From: a virus
IMG/VR virus record: IMGVR_UViG_3300042691_039494
Coordinates: 1-23,834 of that record
DNA: 23,834 bases
Strand: one strand, 5' to 3'
How positions within the stretch are numbered: the first letter of the stretch is position 1; each line of letters opens with the position of its first letter. Positions 1 to 7,550 of this stretch are shown here, in pieces. The position numbers and the translations under genes are program-made. The notes under the pieces were generated by a model that ran no database searches, was not told where the DNA came from, and was given only the letters and a program-made list of their open reading frames with translations.

Positions 1-2
1 TT

Positions 3-164
3 GTTGCTGAATCTATCGTTGAGTATTGTTATAATAATTATTATGCTCGAATGATGGATGATGATTCAATTGAGTTTGGGAATATATGGTTAAGACTTAA
101 TCGATACATCGAATTAAATTATGAGATGGAAATAAAAGATTGGTATAATAAAAATTGTGGTTAA
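3..164 (+). CDS. C-terminal end of an unknown protein (5' partial)
   Basis: An open frame enters from the left edge and runs 53 codons to TAA at 162-164. The visible residues are rich in Asp, Glu, Asn, Tyr and Trp (for example ARMMDDDSIEFGNIW and YEMEIKDWYNKNCG), which suggests a soluble acidic tail. I recognise no family. The stop lies only 17 nt before the lysozyme start, and the TATTTATA motif of that gene begins on the last base of the stop region. The start of the gene is outside the window. Confidence 0.7.
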   Translation, partial: VAESIVEYCYNNYYARMMDDDSIEFGNIWLRLNRYIELNYEMEIKDWYNKNCG

Positions 165-172
165 TATTTATA
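165..172 (+). promoter_or_regulatory. TATTTATA motif, putative phage promoter
   Basis: TATTTATA on the coding strand, 9 nt before the ATG at 182. It is one of sixteen similarly placed copies in the window. Confidence 0.5.
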
Positions 173-181
173 GATAAAAAT

Positions 182-772
182 ATGAAGATTATTATTACAG
201 AATGGATATTTAATGATTTAGTTAATAAAATATTAGGTAAGTCCGATCAACAAAAATCATCAACTGGTAAACAGAAGTACGATGGTTCAACATTAAGTGT
301 TAGTGCTAATATATGGCCGTTTTTGAGGGAATGGGAAGGTGACCCAAAGAATAGAAAGAATGGGGTTAAAGAACCTAAATATAAGGCTTATAAGGATGCT
401 GTTGGTGTTTGGACAATTGGATATGGTCATACGTTAAATGTTAAACCCACGGACAGATTAAAATCCAAGAAGGAGGCTGATGATTTATTGGTTCAGGATG
501 TTAGGGAGAATGCTAATTATGTGAGAAAAATATTATCTGATTGGAAATCAAAAAAAATTCCTGGACATATGATAACTCAAGGACAATTTGATGCTTTGGT
601 TTCATTATCATTTAATTCGGGTATTGGTAATTTGAGAAAATCACAATTGATACAAGCATTAAAAAAGGGAGATGATAAAAAAGCTGCCGAGTTGTTAAAA
701 ACATATAATACTGTTGGTTTATCTGGAGTATCTAAACGTAGGGAAGGAGAATTAAAATTATTTCAATCATAG
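182..772 (+). CDS. GH24 (T4-type) lysozyme with N-terminal packaging-like tag
   Basis: This 196-residue protein is a muramidase cleaving the MurNAc-GlcNAc bond of peptidoglycan. The GH24 domain spans about residues 45-196. The catalytic Glu is probably E52 (EWEG). D72 and T78 (YKDAVGVWTIGYGHT) match the Asp and Thr of T4 lysozyme. About 10-15 extra residues lie between E52 and D72 compared with RrrD-like enzymes. The first residues, MKIIITEWIFNDLVNKIL, follow the tag shared by many proteins here and contain an I-T-E site. A low-complexity linker (about 20-40) joins tag and enzyme. ATG 182 was preferred to TTG 155 because only it gives the shared tag and leaves the promoter-like motif outside the gene. 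The metallopeptidase gene follows 3 nt downstream, so they are probably co-transcribed. The enzyme could be a head-packaged or tail lysozyme rather than the endolysin. Confidence 0.9.
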   Translation: MKIIITEWIFNDLVNKILGKSDQQKSSTGKQKYDGSTLSVSANIWPFLREWEGDPKNRKNGVKEPKYKAYKDAVGVWTIGYGHTLNVKPTDRLKSKKEADDLLVQDVRENANYVRKILSDWKSKKIPGHMITQGQFDALVSLSFNSGIGNLRKSQLIQALKKGDDKKAAELLKTYNTVGLSGVSKRREGELKLFQS

Positions 773-775
773 AAA

Positions 776-2002
776 ATGAAAAAAAGAATTCATGAATCAT
801 TGGGGGTTCCTGAAAATATTATTGATAGTTCAATTAAATTGTATGAATATATTTCAGCGTATGTATCAGGTTTAAGAAATATTGAATCTGAGGATGTTCA
901 TAAAATCCAAATCATTGGTGATTTTAGGATATCTGATATGAACTTAAAAAAAGTTAATTTAAAAGTTGAGTTAGATAAAAATAAAATAGATAGTTTTATT
1001 TTATTAAGTATGGGACAATCCAGTGAAAATGTTATTAACTCCATGTTTGAAATGAAAGCAATTATTAATCCCGATGAGATTGACATGAGTATTGAAATTG
1101 CAACTCCAGAACAATTCAAAGATGAAGAATTATCTGAGTTTATTCGAAGCAACAAAAAATATTTAATTCCAATTATTGCTCATGAATTAAAACATGGGTA
1201 TGACATATTCAAGAAAAACACTTATAATTTATATAAGAAGGTGGAGTATAATGTTTTTAGTTCAAATAGTTTTGGAAAAATAAAACCTCTAACTGAGGTT
1301 TTATTTAACTCTTATTATATTCATCATATTGAGAATTTGGTTAGACCGACAGAATTGGCGGCTCAAATTCAATTAGAAAAAATAACTCCCGAACAATTTA
1401 AGAATTTTTTCTTGGAAAATAAGATATACCAAACTTTGAAAAAAATTCAGAATTTTACAATTGAGGGATTAAAAAATGAATTAGAGTCATATATTACAGA
1501 AATTAATGATTTATTGGATCACATTGGTGAAAATTATGTATCCGAACAAGAAAAAATTGATAGAGTTTTGGAATTATTTTATATTAACATTACAAACTGG
1601 AAAAATGAAAAAATCATAAACTATATTTATCCTTTTGGTGTTAATAATCCATTATTTGCATTTATGCAAACACCAGAAAAAGATAATTATTTGGATGAAT
1701 TTTTCAAAAAAAGTGGAAAATTTGATGGTAATTATTTATCATTCTTTAAGAATGAAGAGAAATATCAAAGATATACAGCATCGAATATGATAAAGAAACT
1801 TGCTAGACTATATGAATTGACTTATAAAAATATTGAAGAACCAAGAAAACCTAAACCTATGTTACCTGAAAATAAATCAATATGGAATTGGGATTTGTAC
1901 CAAAAGATTAAAGGTGGAAACAGTTCAATAACCAATAAGATAATTACTAAAGAAGAATTTTTATCAGATATTGCGAATAAACTAAATAATAAGATTCGGT
2001 AG
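776..2002 (+). CDS. Putative zinc metallopeptidase (HELKH)
   Basis: A 408-residue protein of no family I can name with certainty. An HExxH zinc site is visible as AHELKHGYD (H136, E137, H140), after a hydrophobic strand (IPII), as in gluzincin and ImmA-like peptidases. The later segment LVRPTELAAQIQLE could supply a third ligand (Glu), an inference. The C-terminal half is Lys/Glu/Asn-rich and helical, with no membrane segment. The N-terminus (MKKRIHESLGVPE) is a degenerate version of the tag, with I-H-E in the expected place. The ATG lies 3 nt after the lysozyme stop. Possible roles are degrading a host protein on entry or processing a phage protein. The active site is fairly sure, the substrate unknown. 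Confidence 0.75.
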   Translation: MKKRIHESLGVPENIIDSSIKLYEYISAYVSGLRNIESEDVHKIQIIGDFRISDMNLKKVNLKVELDKNKIDSFILLSMGQSSENVINSMFEMKAIINPDEIDMSIEIATPEQFKDEELSEFIRSNKKYLIPIIAHELKHGYDIFKKNTYNLYKKVEYNVFSSNSFGKIKPLTEVLFNSYYIHHIENLVRPTELAAQIQLEKITPEQFKNFFLENKIYQTLKKIQNFTIEGLKNELESYITEINDLLDHIGENYVSEQEKIDRVLELFYINITNWKNEKIINYIYPFGVNNPLFAFMQTPEKDNYLDEFFKKSGKFDGNYLSFFKNEEKYQRYTASNMIKKLARLYELTYKNIEEPRKPKPMLPENKSIWNWDLYQKIKGGNSSITNKIITKEEFLSDIANKLNNKIR

Positions 2003-2004
2003 AA

Positions 2005-2012
2005 TATTTATT
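2005..2012 (+). promoter_or_regulatory. TATTTATT motif, putative phage promoter
   Basis: TATTTATT, 16 nt before the ATG at 2029 and just after the stop of the metallopeptidase gene. Confidence 0.45.
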
Positions 2013-2028
2013 ATAAAAATATTCAGTA

Positions 2029-3501
2029 ATGAAAAAAATAATAAAGTTAACGGAAAACCAATTAGCTAAATTGGTTAGAAATATAATCAAGGAAGATGAG
2101 GGATTACCAAATAAAGTAATTCAGGGGATTGGTAAGGATAATTATGATTATAAGAGAGAAAATGGTAAATATTATACTAAATTGAAAACCTCTAATAATT
2201 GGATTAATGTAACAGGAACAAAATACGAAGAAAATATTAGAAAATTAATTTTCAATGATTATGCAAATTCCCCATCCTCATCCCCGTCCCAATCATCGAC
2301 AATTTCAAAAACAGTACCATTTAAGAACACTACTGAAGGAAATGAATTTAGAAGTTGGGTTATTAAAAATTATCCCAATGTTGCTGCTGCGACAAGTTTA
2401 AGTCCAACAGGTGAGTATAATAATAGTTATATAACAAACGCTTGGAATTATAAAGTCGGAAATGAAAGTGTTGGGGGAAAATTTTTATCTCATAAAAAAA
2501 CTAATTCAAGTAACACTTCTAAAGGTTCTAATTTGTATGGTGTTGACCCATCATCAAGTAAAATATATAGTTCAAAATCAACTGAGTCCGAAGAAGATTG
2601 GTTAGGAATTAAGGGTTATCAAAAACGTTCAATTGAATTAGCACCATTAGAATCAATTCCTCAAGTACTGAAGGGAGCTGCTGGTGATAGGATGAATAGA
2701 GAAATTCATTACATTAATCAGAGATCTGAATATAAAGGGAAACCTTTTTTCATTATTGACCCTAGACTTAAACTTGTAGCGGCATTTGACGAATCACATA
2801 AATTTATAAGATTATCCCAAACCGTGGAAGGTGAGGATAAACAACCGACAAAACCTGTTACCTACCGTGAGTGGTGTGAAACGGCAGGATTCAAATGTAA
2901 GAATCCATCAACTAAATTGGACTGTTTTTGTTCTGGCGATTTGACTAAACAATATTATGTTTTATCAAAGATAGGTAAAAGGTCACTAAGTGCTGGTATT
3001 TATAAGGCTGGTGGTACAAGTTATCAATCTCATTATACCGGAGCCAAAAATGTTGATAATGTGATTAAAATAAAAACTCAATCAGGTCTTGAATTACCTT
3101 CAGCAATTCATGCTTTAGTTCCCATTTCAAATAGAATAGAGGCTGATGCAGAATTAAAAAAATATTTAGGGGATGCACAAAAAACCGGTAAAATTCCACA
3201 ACAATATAATGACCTTATTAATAATATGATTGGTAGTAAAAAATACGACTTATCTACAGGTTGTTTTAATGTTGACGCATCATTTGCAAATGATAGTAGA
3301 GTATTAGATATCGCCAAAAAAGGTGCGATGATATTTGTTATGTCTGAAGATAAAGATTATTATTTAGTACAAATGGATAACTCACAAGGAGCCGAATTCT
3401 TCAATGAACTTAAAGGAGAAAATGGATTCTGTAAAAAACCAACGTCAATCGCAACTCAAGTAGGTGGAGAACCTATTGATATAAGAAAAACAACTGCATA
3501 A
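2029..3501 (+). CDS. Tagged L,D-transpeptidase-like (YkuD-type) protein
   Basis: A 490-residue protein in three parts. Residues 1-25 carry the shared tag (MKKIIKLTENQLAKLV...IIKE|D) with two (L/I)-x-E sites. Residues 25-210 are a Ser/Asn/Thr-rich region with no recognised domain. The C-terminal part, about 220-475, resembles an L,D-transpeptidase. It has FFIIDPRLKLVAAFDESHKF, like the first strands of YkuD domains, a His in AIHALVP (H361) and the Cys motif LSTGCFNV (S409, C412). These match the H...S/T-x-GC signature, with Asn in place of the usual Arg after the Cys. Family members form 3-3 peptidoglycan cross-links or attach proteins to peptidoglycan. A Cys-rich insert (WCETAGFKCK, CFCSG) is unusual. 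The convergent gene next door is a shorter relative with a signal peptide instead of the tag. Hydrolytic instead of transpeptidase activity is possible. Confidence 0.7.
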   Translation: MKKIIKLTENQLAKLVRNIIKEDEGLPNKVIQGIGKDNYDYKRENGKYYTKLKTSNNWINVTGTKYEENIRKLIFNDYANSPSSSPSQSSTISKTVPFKNTTEGNEFRSWVIKNYPNVAAATSLSPTGEYNNSYITNAWNYKVGNESVGGKFLSHKKTNSSNTSKGSNLYGVDPSSSKIYSSKSTESEEDWLGIKGYQKRSIELAPLESIPQVLKGAAGDRMNREIHYINQRSEYKGKPFFIIDPRLKLVAAFDESHKFIRLSQTVEGEDKQPTKPVTYREWCETAGFKCKNPSTKLDCFCSGDLTKQYYVLSKIGKRSLSAGIYKAGGTSYQSHYTGAKNVDNVIKIKTQSGLELPSAIHALVPISNRIEADAELKKYLGDAQKTGKIPQQYNDLINNMIGSKKYDLSTGCFNVDASFANDSRVLDIAKKGAMIFVMSEDKDYYLVQMDNSQGAEFFNELKGENGFCKKPTSIATQVGGEPIDIRKTTA

Positions 3502-3506
3502 AAAAA

Positions 3507-3533
3507 AACACCACATTGTGGTGTTTTTTTTTA
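3507..3533. terminator. Bidirectional intrinsic terminator
   Basis: Arms AACACCACA and TGTGGTGTT (3507-3525) are flanked by A-runs on the left and T-runs on the right, so the hairpin can act on both strands. It separates the two convergent L,D-transpeptidase-like genes. Confidence 0.9.
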
Positions 3534-4367
3534 TTTGACTAAATAATTATTTGTATTTTCACCGATAACAAAAACTAATGAATTAACTGATTCATTTTTA
3601 GTTAGTTCTATAAATTTTTCGGGTACATTAATACAACCGAAAGAATTGTTAAAAGTACCGTTATTAATATTGTTTAGAACAACATTTCTAAAAGAATTAG
3701 GTACATTAATTTCATCAAAATTATTCCCAACTAACGATACTAGATTATTCATATTTTTAATTCTGTATTCACTTTTGTAAAGACTATGTATTGCTAATGC
3801 TAAATTTTTACCATCTAAGGTATTAATATTAAAAGTATTTTCACCTTTTCCTACGAATCCGTTGCTATGAAATTTTTTTGTAATCTGATAAACCCCTTTT
3901 GGAAAAAATCTACATTGAGTTTTTGCTAAATGAGTATATACCAAACTATTAGAATAATGTCTTTTTTTACCTGTTATATCGACATACTGTTTTTTATTAT
4001 CGTCCCATTTAAACCCAATGTCAATTACGTGTTCATACCATGTCTTTAAAGAACCATCAATCTTACTTTCATTTTGTTTATCAAAACCATCGATTGTTGG
4101 TGATTTTGCAACAAAATCACCTTTTTTATCAAAGAAGAAAATCAGATTTTCTCTTGTATCCACAATAAAAAAAGATTTATTTTGATATTTTTCAGATTTT
4201 CTAACAAGAATATATTGATTAGTAATTCGTTCAGGCATCCCTAATTTAATCAAAGAATCTCTATTTATGTTTGGTTCAACAAAAGTTAGTTTGTTGATTA
4301 CCCCATTAATTTTTATTGTATAAAAAGAGATAGATAAAACACTCAGGATTAGAAGTAATTTACTCAT
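3531..4367 (-). CDS. Secreted L,D-transpeptidase-like protein
   Basis: A 278-residue protein. Its hydrophobic N-terminus (MSKLLLILSVLSISFYTIKI) reads as a signal peptide or anchor, so it probably acts in the periplasm. From about residue 65 it parallels the tagged protein at 2029-3501: FFIVDTRENLIFFFDKKGDF, then AIHSLY (H194) and NNSFGCINVPEKF (S242, C245), a YkuD-like His and S-x-GC pair. A shared region with Tyr/Trp and Cys (about 105-155) also aligns by eye, so the two are probably paralogues. This one has no tag and no TATTTATA motif, and a TAnnTTTG sequence lies upstream. It may modify host peptidoglycan during infection while the tagged copy travels in the virion. That split is inference. 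Confidence 0.7.
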   Translation of the reverse strand: MSKLLLILSVLSISFYTIKINGVINKLTFVEPNINRDSLIKLGMPERITNQYILVRKSEKYQNKSFFIVDTRENLIFFFDKKGDFVAKSPTIDGFDKQNESKIDGSLKTWYEHVIDIGFKWDDNKKQYVDITGKKRHYSNSLVYTHLAKTQCRFFPKGVYQITKKFHSNGFVGKGENTFNINTLDGKNLALAIHSLYKSEYRIKNMNNLVSLVGNNFDEINVPNSFRNVVLNNINNGTFNNSFGCINVPEKFIELTKNESVNSLVFVIGENTNNYLVK

Positions 4368-4394
4368 GGTTATTGTGGTTTTAAATGTACCTTA

Positions 4395-4402
4395 CAAAGG
4401 TA
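4395..4402 (-). promoter_or_regulatory. Possible Bacteroidota -7 element (TACCTTTG)
   Basis: TACCTTTG on the minus strand fits TAnnTTTG and lies 27 nt before the start at 4367. The nearest upstream TTG is only 12 nt away instead of about 19, so the match is partial. Confidence 0.3.
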
Positions 4403-4446
4403 AATAGATTTTATCAAATAAAAAAGGATAATAATTTTTTTCTAAA

Positions 4447-4454
4447 TATTTATT
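4447..4454 (+). promoter_or_regulatory. TATTTATT motif, putative phage promoter
   Basis: TATTTATT, 18 nt before the ATG at 4473. Confidence 0.45.
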
Positions 4455-4472
4455 AAAAATAAAAATAATCAC

Positions 4473-4868
4473 ATGAAAAAAATAATACGATTAACGGAAA
4501 CTGATTTAATTAAATTAGTAAAAAGAGTTATTAGTGAACAACCTAGAGCTTATAATGACCCTGCTCTTTTAAATGTTGAAAACGAATTGTTAAATTTAGG
4601 GTTTAAATATAAACGTGATAGATCATCACACAAATTTGAATATATTTTAGGTCAAAATCTTATTAGAGTAATTGTAAATACTAGTGAGAAAAACCCATAT
4701 TCTGTATTATCAATAATTACTAACTCTAATTATATACCAAAACCAGGGTATGAAAAAGATAGTTGGGATGAAACAATTACCGATATAAATAAAGAATATT
4801 CTGAAAATGAATATAAACAACTTCTTTCCGATGTCTCAAAATCAAAACAAAAAATTAAGACAGCGTAA
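4473..4868 (+). CDS. Tagged small protein of unknown function
   Basis: A 131-residue protein with one of the two clearest copies of the tag: MKKIIRLTETDLIKLVKR followed by VISE|Q. The remainder (about residues 24-131) is a mixed alpha/beta, charged, soluble sequence (NELLNLGFKYKRD, LIRVIVNTSE, YSVLSIITNSNY) that I do not recognise. It has no Cys and no membrane segment. At DNA level the first 70 nt resemble the start of the gene at 11407-11892, while the bodies are unrelated. It is followed after 24 nt by a 36-codon basic ORF and then a terminator, so the two form a short operon. If the tag is cleaved at VISE, the mature protein would start at Gln24. Confidence 0.8.
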   Translation: MKKIIRLTETDLIKLVKRVISEQPRAYNDPALLNVENELLNLGFKYKRDRSSHKFEYILGQNLIRVIVNTSEKNPYSVLSIITNSNYIPKPGYEKDSWDETITDINKEYSENEYKQLLSDVSKSKQKIKTA

Positions 4869-4892
4869 GAATGACTTTAAATAATTAAAAAA

Positions 4893-5003
4893 ATGGCGAA
4901 GAACAGAAGAAATACAAGATCATTTGTAAAAAGTAAAAAGTCTAGAAATAAAACCTATAAGATGATGAATAAAAATCGAGAGGTTTTAAAAAGTTGTAAC
5001 TAA
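4893..5003 (+). CDS. 36-residue highly basic protein
   Basis: ATG GCG AAG to TAA encodes 36 residues starting MAKNRRNTRSFVKSKKSR. About 14 of them are Lys or Arg and none is acidic except one Glu, so it is likely to bind nucleic acid or a polyanion. The ORF lies 24 nt after the tagged gene and its stop is 2 nt before the first arm of a strong terminator, which supports its being a real final gene of the operon. There is no database-level evidence from sequence alone, and the family is unknown. Alternatives are a DNA-condensing head peptide or a ribosome- or RNA-binding protein. Confidence 0.55.
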   Translation: MAKNRRNTRSFVKSKKSRNKTYKMMNKNREVLKSCN

Positions 5004-5005
5004 AT

Positions 5006-5040
5006 AATATCCCCCATTTGATTTACATTTGGGGGATATT
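5006..5040 (+). terminator. Intrinsic terminator-like hairpin
   Basis: AATATCCCCC (5006-5015) pairs with GGGGGATATT (5031-5040) around a 15-nt loop. It closes the 4473-5003 operon. The right arm overlaps the TATTTATA motif of the next gene, so terminator and promoter are interlocked. Confidence 0.7.
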
Positions 5041-5044
5041 TATA
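5037..5044 (+). promoter_or_regulatory. TATTTATA motif, putative phage promoter
   Basis: TATTTATA directly behind the hairpin at 5006-5040 and 14 nt before the ATG at 5059. Confidence 0.5.
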
Positions 5045-5058
5045 TAAAAAAGATAAAA

Positions 5059-5394
5059 ATGAAATATATTATAACTGAGAATAAACTTCATAGTTTAATT
5101 ACGAAGGTATTAACCAAAGAATTTCCTGAAATTGTCGAGATTGACTTTGGCAGTAAAAAGGTAATGTTGGCATCCAAAACAGAAAAATTTAACCCTGGGG
5201 ACACCATAGAAGTGACTATAATAAAGGTTACGGTGGATAATAGAGACAGACGGATTATGTTCAGTGATTTGAAAGAGATGTATAGTGATATTAGAAAATC
5301 AGTTGATTCTTATTTTACACTCGGCATGGAGGAATATGGTTCACCATATGATCTTGAATTATACGTTTTGGAAAAAAATAAAAAATTCGGTTGA
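5059..5394 (+). CDS. Tagged small protein of unknown function
   Basis: A 111-residue protein beginning MKYIITENKLHSLITKVLTK, a version of the tag with an I-T-E site. ATG 5059 was chosen over TTG 5029 because the upstream extension runs through the terminator arm and the promoter motif. The body is mixed alpha/beta with a beta-rich centre (IVEIDFGSKKVMLAS, TIEVTIIKVTVDNRDRRIMF) and an acidic end. No family is recognised. The next gene starts 1 nt after this stop, so translation is probably coupled. Confidence 0.75.
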   Translation: MKYIITENKLHSLITKVLTKEFPEIVEIDFGSKKVMLASKTEKFNPGDTIEVTIIKVTVDNRDRRIMFSDLKEMYSDIRKSVDSYFTLGMEEYGSPYDLELYVLEKNKKFG

Positions 5395-5395
5395 T

Positions 5396-5785
5396 ATGAG
5401 AATAGAAAAAACCATTAAAATAATTTTGAGGGAAACTATGGAAGAAAAGTTACAGAAACTTTTTGATGATTATATTAGTGAATATGAGAATTTAATTCAA
5501 GATGAAAAAGAATATGAGGATGAGGATTATGATATATATACCTCTCTTGTATTTTTTAAAAAAAATGAAGATGGTGAAATTGATGATGATGACTGGGAGG
5601 ATGACAATTATGTGCTCAAAATAATTCCTATTGATAAATGGGGTGAAAAATTCAATTTAGAATATAGTACATGGGAATTAAAAGGTGGATTATCTACCTT
5701 TGGGAAAAGAATTTTTGAAAAACATTTGAAACCTTGGTTTGAGAAAACATATAAAATCAAAGTTGAAAATGTTTATCCTGTTTAA
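5396..5785 (+). CDS. Acidic small protein with a degenerate tag
   Basis: A 129-residue protein from ATG 5396, 1 nt behind the preceding stop. The N-terminus MRIEKTIKIILRETMEEK keeps the charged-helix character of the tag and an L-R-E site. Residues about 30-70 are strikingly acidic (DEKEYEDEDYDIY, DGEIDDDDWEDDN). The second half is aromatic and mixed (YSTWELKGGLSTFGKRIF, KPWFEKTYKIKVENV). No domain is recognised. The open frame extends back to 5285 but that part overlaps the previous gene and is unlikely to be translated. A DNA-mimic function could be imagined from the charge but nothing specific supports it. Confidence 0.7.
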   Translation: MRIEKTIKIILRETMEEKLQKLFDDYISEYENLIQDEKEYEDEDYDIYTSLVFFKKNEDGEIDDDDWEDDNYVLKIIPIDKWGEKFNLEYSTWELKGGLSTFGKRIFEKHLKPWFEKTYKIKVENVYPV

Positions 5786-5816
5786 TTGTTTTGTGACTTT
5801 ACTTATTCGTCCAAGA

Positions 5817-5824
5817 TATTTATA
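5817..5824 (+). promoter_or_regulatory. TATTTATA motif, putative phage promoter
   Basis: TATTTATA, 48 nt before the ATG at 5873, a longer leader than most copies. Confidence 0.4.
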
Positions 5825-5872
5825 ATGTAATGGGGCGGAATGAAATAGGGAAAGAAAAACAAAAAAACATCT

Positions 5873-6475
5873 ATGAGAGCATTATTATTAGTAGTAGTGT
5901 TGTGTTTAATAGTATCAGGAGACACTAGTTATCCACAAACATTACAAAAAGAAAATGATATTCCAGAGGTTACAAATGAAACTTTTGCAAAACAAATATC
6001 TAACAATTATAATCCAGAAACAGAACATCCATTTGTTGAGTTTTGTGATAAACACCAAGAAATTGCAATATACTATCATATAGAGTGTGGGATTCCTGTA
6101 AGTATTCAATTAGCTCAAGCCATTACTGAAAGTGGTGGAGGTAATTCAGAATTAGGAAAAGTCGCGAATAATCTATTTGGTATGAAATATTATAAGGAAT
6201 TATTCAAAGGAGATTTTTACACATCACCTGGTGGGACTCAATGGAGAAAATATGACTCATTTGAGGAATCATTCGAGGATCATGCAAATTTCTTACATAC
6301 GTATTATGGGCATGCGGTTGGTAAGAATTGGTTATATTGGGTGAATCATTGTGGAGGTTATGGTGGACCTGGATATTGGAAACATATTGGTAATGTTATC
6401 GAAAAATATAAATTATATGAGTACGATAATATTGTTGATTTTAATATAAAAAACAAAAAAACTTATAATTTATGA
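5873..6475 (+). CDS. Secreted GH73-type N-acetylglucosaminidase
   Basis: A 200-residue peptidoglycan hydrolase of the FlgJ/LytG glucosaminidase family, expected to cleave the GlcNAc-MurNAc bond. Residues 1-16 (MRALLLVVVLCLIVSG) are a signal peptide, with a Cys inside the hydrophobic core but no clear lipobox. The catalytic domain, about 55-190, shows IPVSIQLAQAITESGGGNSELG with the likely catalytic E86, then ANNLFGMKYY and YDSFEESFEDHANFLHTYY, all family hallmarks. There is no tag, so it is probably exported in the infected cell. Its stop TGA overlaps the ATG of the next gene (ATGA), which implies translational coupling. It might be an accessory lysis enzyme or may act on the envelope before lysis. 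Confidence 0.88.
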   Translation: MRALLLVVVLCLIVSGDTSYPQTLQKENDIPEVTNETFAKQISNNYNPETEHPFVEFCDKHQEIAIYYHIECGIPVSIQLAQAITESGGGNSELGKVANNLFGMKYYKELFKGDFYTSPGGTQWRKYDSFEESFEDHANFLHTYYGHAVGKNWLYWVNHCGGYGGPGYWKHIGNVIEKYKLYEYDNIVDFNIKNKKTYNL

Positions 6476-6657
6476 CAGAACAACAAAAAGCAACATTATA
6501 CGGTAATCTGTTAAATGAGCACACAAGACTTTTTAACCAAATAAGTCTCATTAAGAGTGAAAATTTGGAGATGAATCCACAACAGATGAAACAGGTGAGA
6601 GAATTGGAGATGAAACAAGCTCAAATTATGGAACAGGTAAGAAAAATGTTTAACTAA
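6472..6657 (+). CDS. Small coiled-coil protein
   Basis: A 61-residue, almost entirely helical, Gln/Glu/Met-rich protein. Heptad-like spacing is visible in LLNEHTRLFNQISLIKSENLE and MKQVRELEMKQAQIMEQV, which suggests a short coiled coil. The start overlaps the glucosaminidase stop by 4 nt and a strong terminator follows the stop by 3 nt, so it is the last gene of that operon. No family recognised. Confidence 0.7.
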   Translation: MTEQQKATLYGNLLNEHTRLFNQISLIKSENLEMNPQQMKQVRELEMKQAQIMEQVRKMFN

Positions 6658-6660
6658 ATA

Positions 6661-6690
6661 AAAACCCCTCTTTTATGAGGGGTTTTTTTA
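6661..6690. terminator. Bidirectional intrinsic terminator
   Basis: AAAACCCCTC (6661-6670) and GAGGGGTTTT (6677-6686) form a 10-bp stem with a 6-nt loop and T-runs on both strands. It separates convergent genes. Confidence 0.95.
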
Positions 6691-7518
6691 TGAGATTTCT
6701 CCTGTTATTTTTTTATAATATTGTTTTGCTTTTTCTCTTTTCAGAGGAATTCCGGTTACGGCAACAGGATTAGTACTGTTAGCGTAATATTCCCAACTAT
6801 GTCCAGGTCCAGCATTTTGTCTAAACGCTTCTTGAAATGCTTTTTCAAAGTCACTGATATCCTTTATTTTTTTAAAATAACAAGATAATGCTTTGGCGGC
6901 GTTTGATGGATCTTCCATTAGTTCAGGATTTGACACAAAACTAATACCTGTACAATCTTGGGCGGCTTTATAATTTCCTTTGAAGGTAATTCCGTTGAAT
7001 CCTCTGCCAACATACAAGTATCCTTCGTCAGGAGCATTTCCATACATTCCACCATATACAGCATCGAAAAACAATTTATCTGATTTTTTTATTCTGTTTA
7101 ATTGACTATCTGACATCTTACCTAATTTGGATGGGAAAATTGCTCGTATTCTACCATTTGAGGTGTTCTTATAACTAGCTTCCTTAAACGTCTTGAATCC
7201 GCTTTCACCACCAACAACACCCATCACACCAGCAGCGGCTTCATCCGTGAATCCATCTTCTTTAAGTTGTTCAAAAACGATTTGTTCATTTGTATTTAAT
7301 CCTTTAACGTCTGATACTGAAATTTTCTTTTTTTCATCTTCAGAGTCTTCAGTATCTGAAGATTCACTGTCAGTTGATTCGTCATCTTCTTTTTCTTTTT
7401 CTATAGGTAAAAATAAATCTATAGCCCTTTCTAATTTTGACATAGATTCATCTTCTGATAACAAATATAATTTTCTGATGTGTTTTTTATCTTCTTCAGT
7501 AATAATAAATTTTTTCAT
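6688..7518 (-). CDS. Tagged GH19-like / phage tail lysozyme-like hydrolase
   Basis: A 276-residue protein with three parts. The tag is MKKFIITEEDKKHIRKLY followed by LLSE|D. Next comes a very acidic linker (about 38-66, KEDDESTDSESSDTEDSEDE). The catalytic domain (about 75-275) has an N-terminal helix pair with GVMGVVGGESGFKT, where E105 is the probable catalytic acid. It also has VGRGFNGITFKGNYKAA and SNPELMEDPSNAAKALSCYF, which parallel the GRG-x-x-Q-T/NY and P-x-L...A...FF signatures of GH19 and related phage lysozymes. The start at 7518 was chosen because the upstream extension would run through a terminator and the TATTTATT motif. It probably cleaves peptidoglycan during entry. Confidence 0.8.
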   Translation of the reverse strand: MKKFIITEEDKKHIRKLYLLSEDESMSKLERAIDLFLPIEKEKEDDESTDSESSDTEDSEDEKKKISVSDVKGLNTNEQIVFEQLKEDGFTDEAAAGVMGVVGGESGFKTFKEASYKNTSNGRIRAIFPSKLGKMSDSQLNRIKKSDKLFFDAVYGGMYGNAPDEGYLYVGRGFNGITFKGNYKAAQDCTGISFVSNPELMEDPSNAAKALSCYFKKIKDISDFEKAFQEAFRQNAGPGHSWEYYANSTNPVAVTGIPLKREKAKQYYKKITGEIS

Positions 7519-7532
7519 TAAACTATTTTTAT

Positions 7533-7540
7533 AATAAATA
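7533..7540 (-). promoter_or_regulatory. TATTTATT motif, putative phage promoter
   Basis: Minus-strand TATTTATT lies between the terminator at 7551-7580 and the start at 7518 (14 nt). The terminator-motif-start order is good evidence that the motif initiates transcription. Confidence 0.55.
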
Positions 7541-7550
7541 TCATATAAAA

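Noticed and set aside
155-181. TTG start nine codons upstream of the lysozyme ATG
   Set aside because: It would overlap the preceding stop and the TATTTATA motif and hide the conserved tag. ATG 182 is preferred. The same logic removes TTG 5029, TTG 9579, GTG 9927 and the upstream starts at 7572 and 21950.
7193-7534. Ser-rich 113-codon open frame on the plus strand
   Set aside because: It mirrors the acidic linker and tag of the GH19-like gene. The Ser runs are the complement of Asp/Glu/Ser codons.
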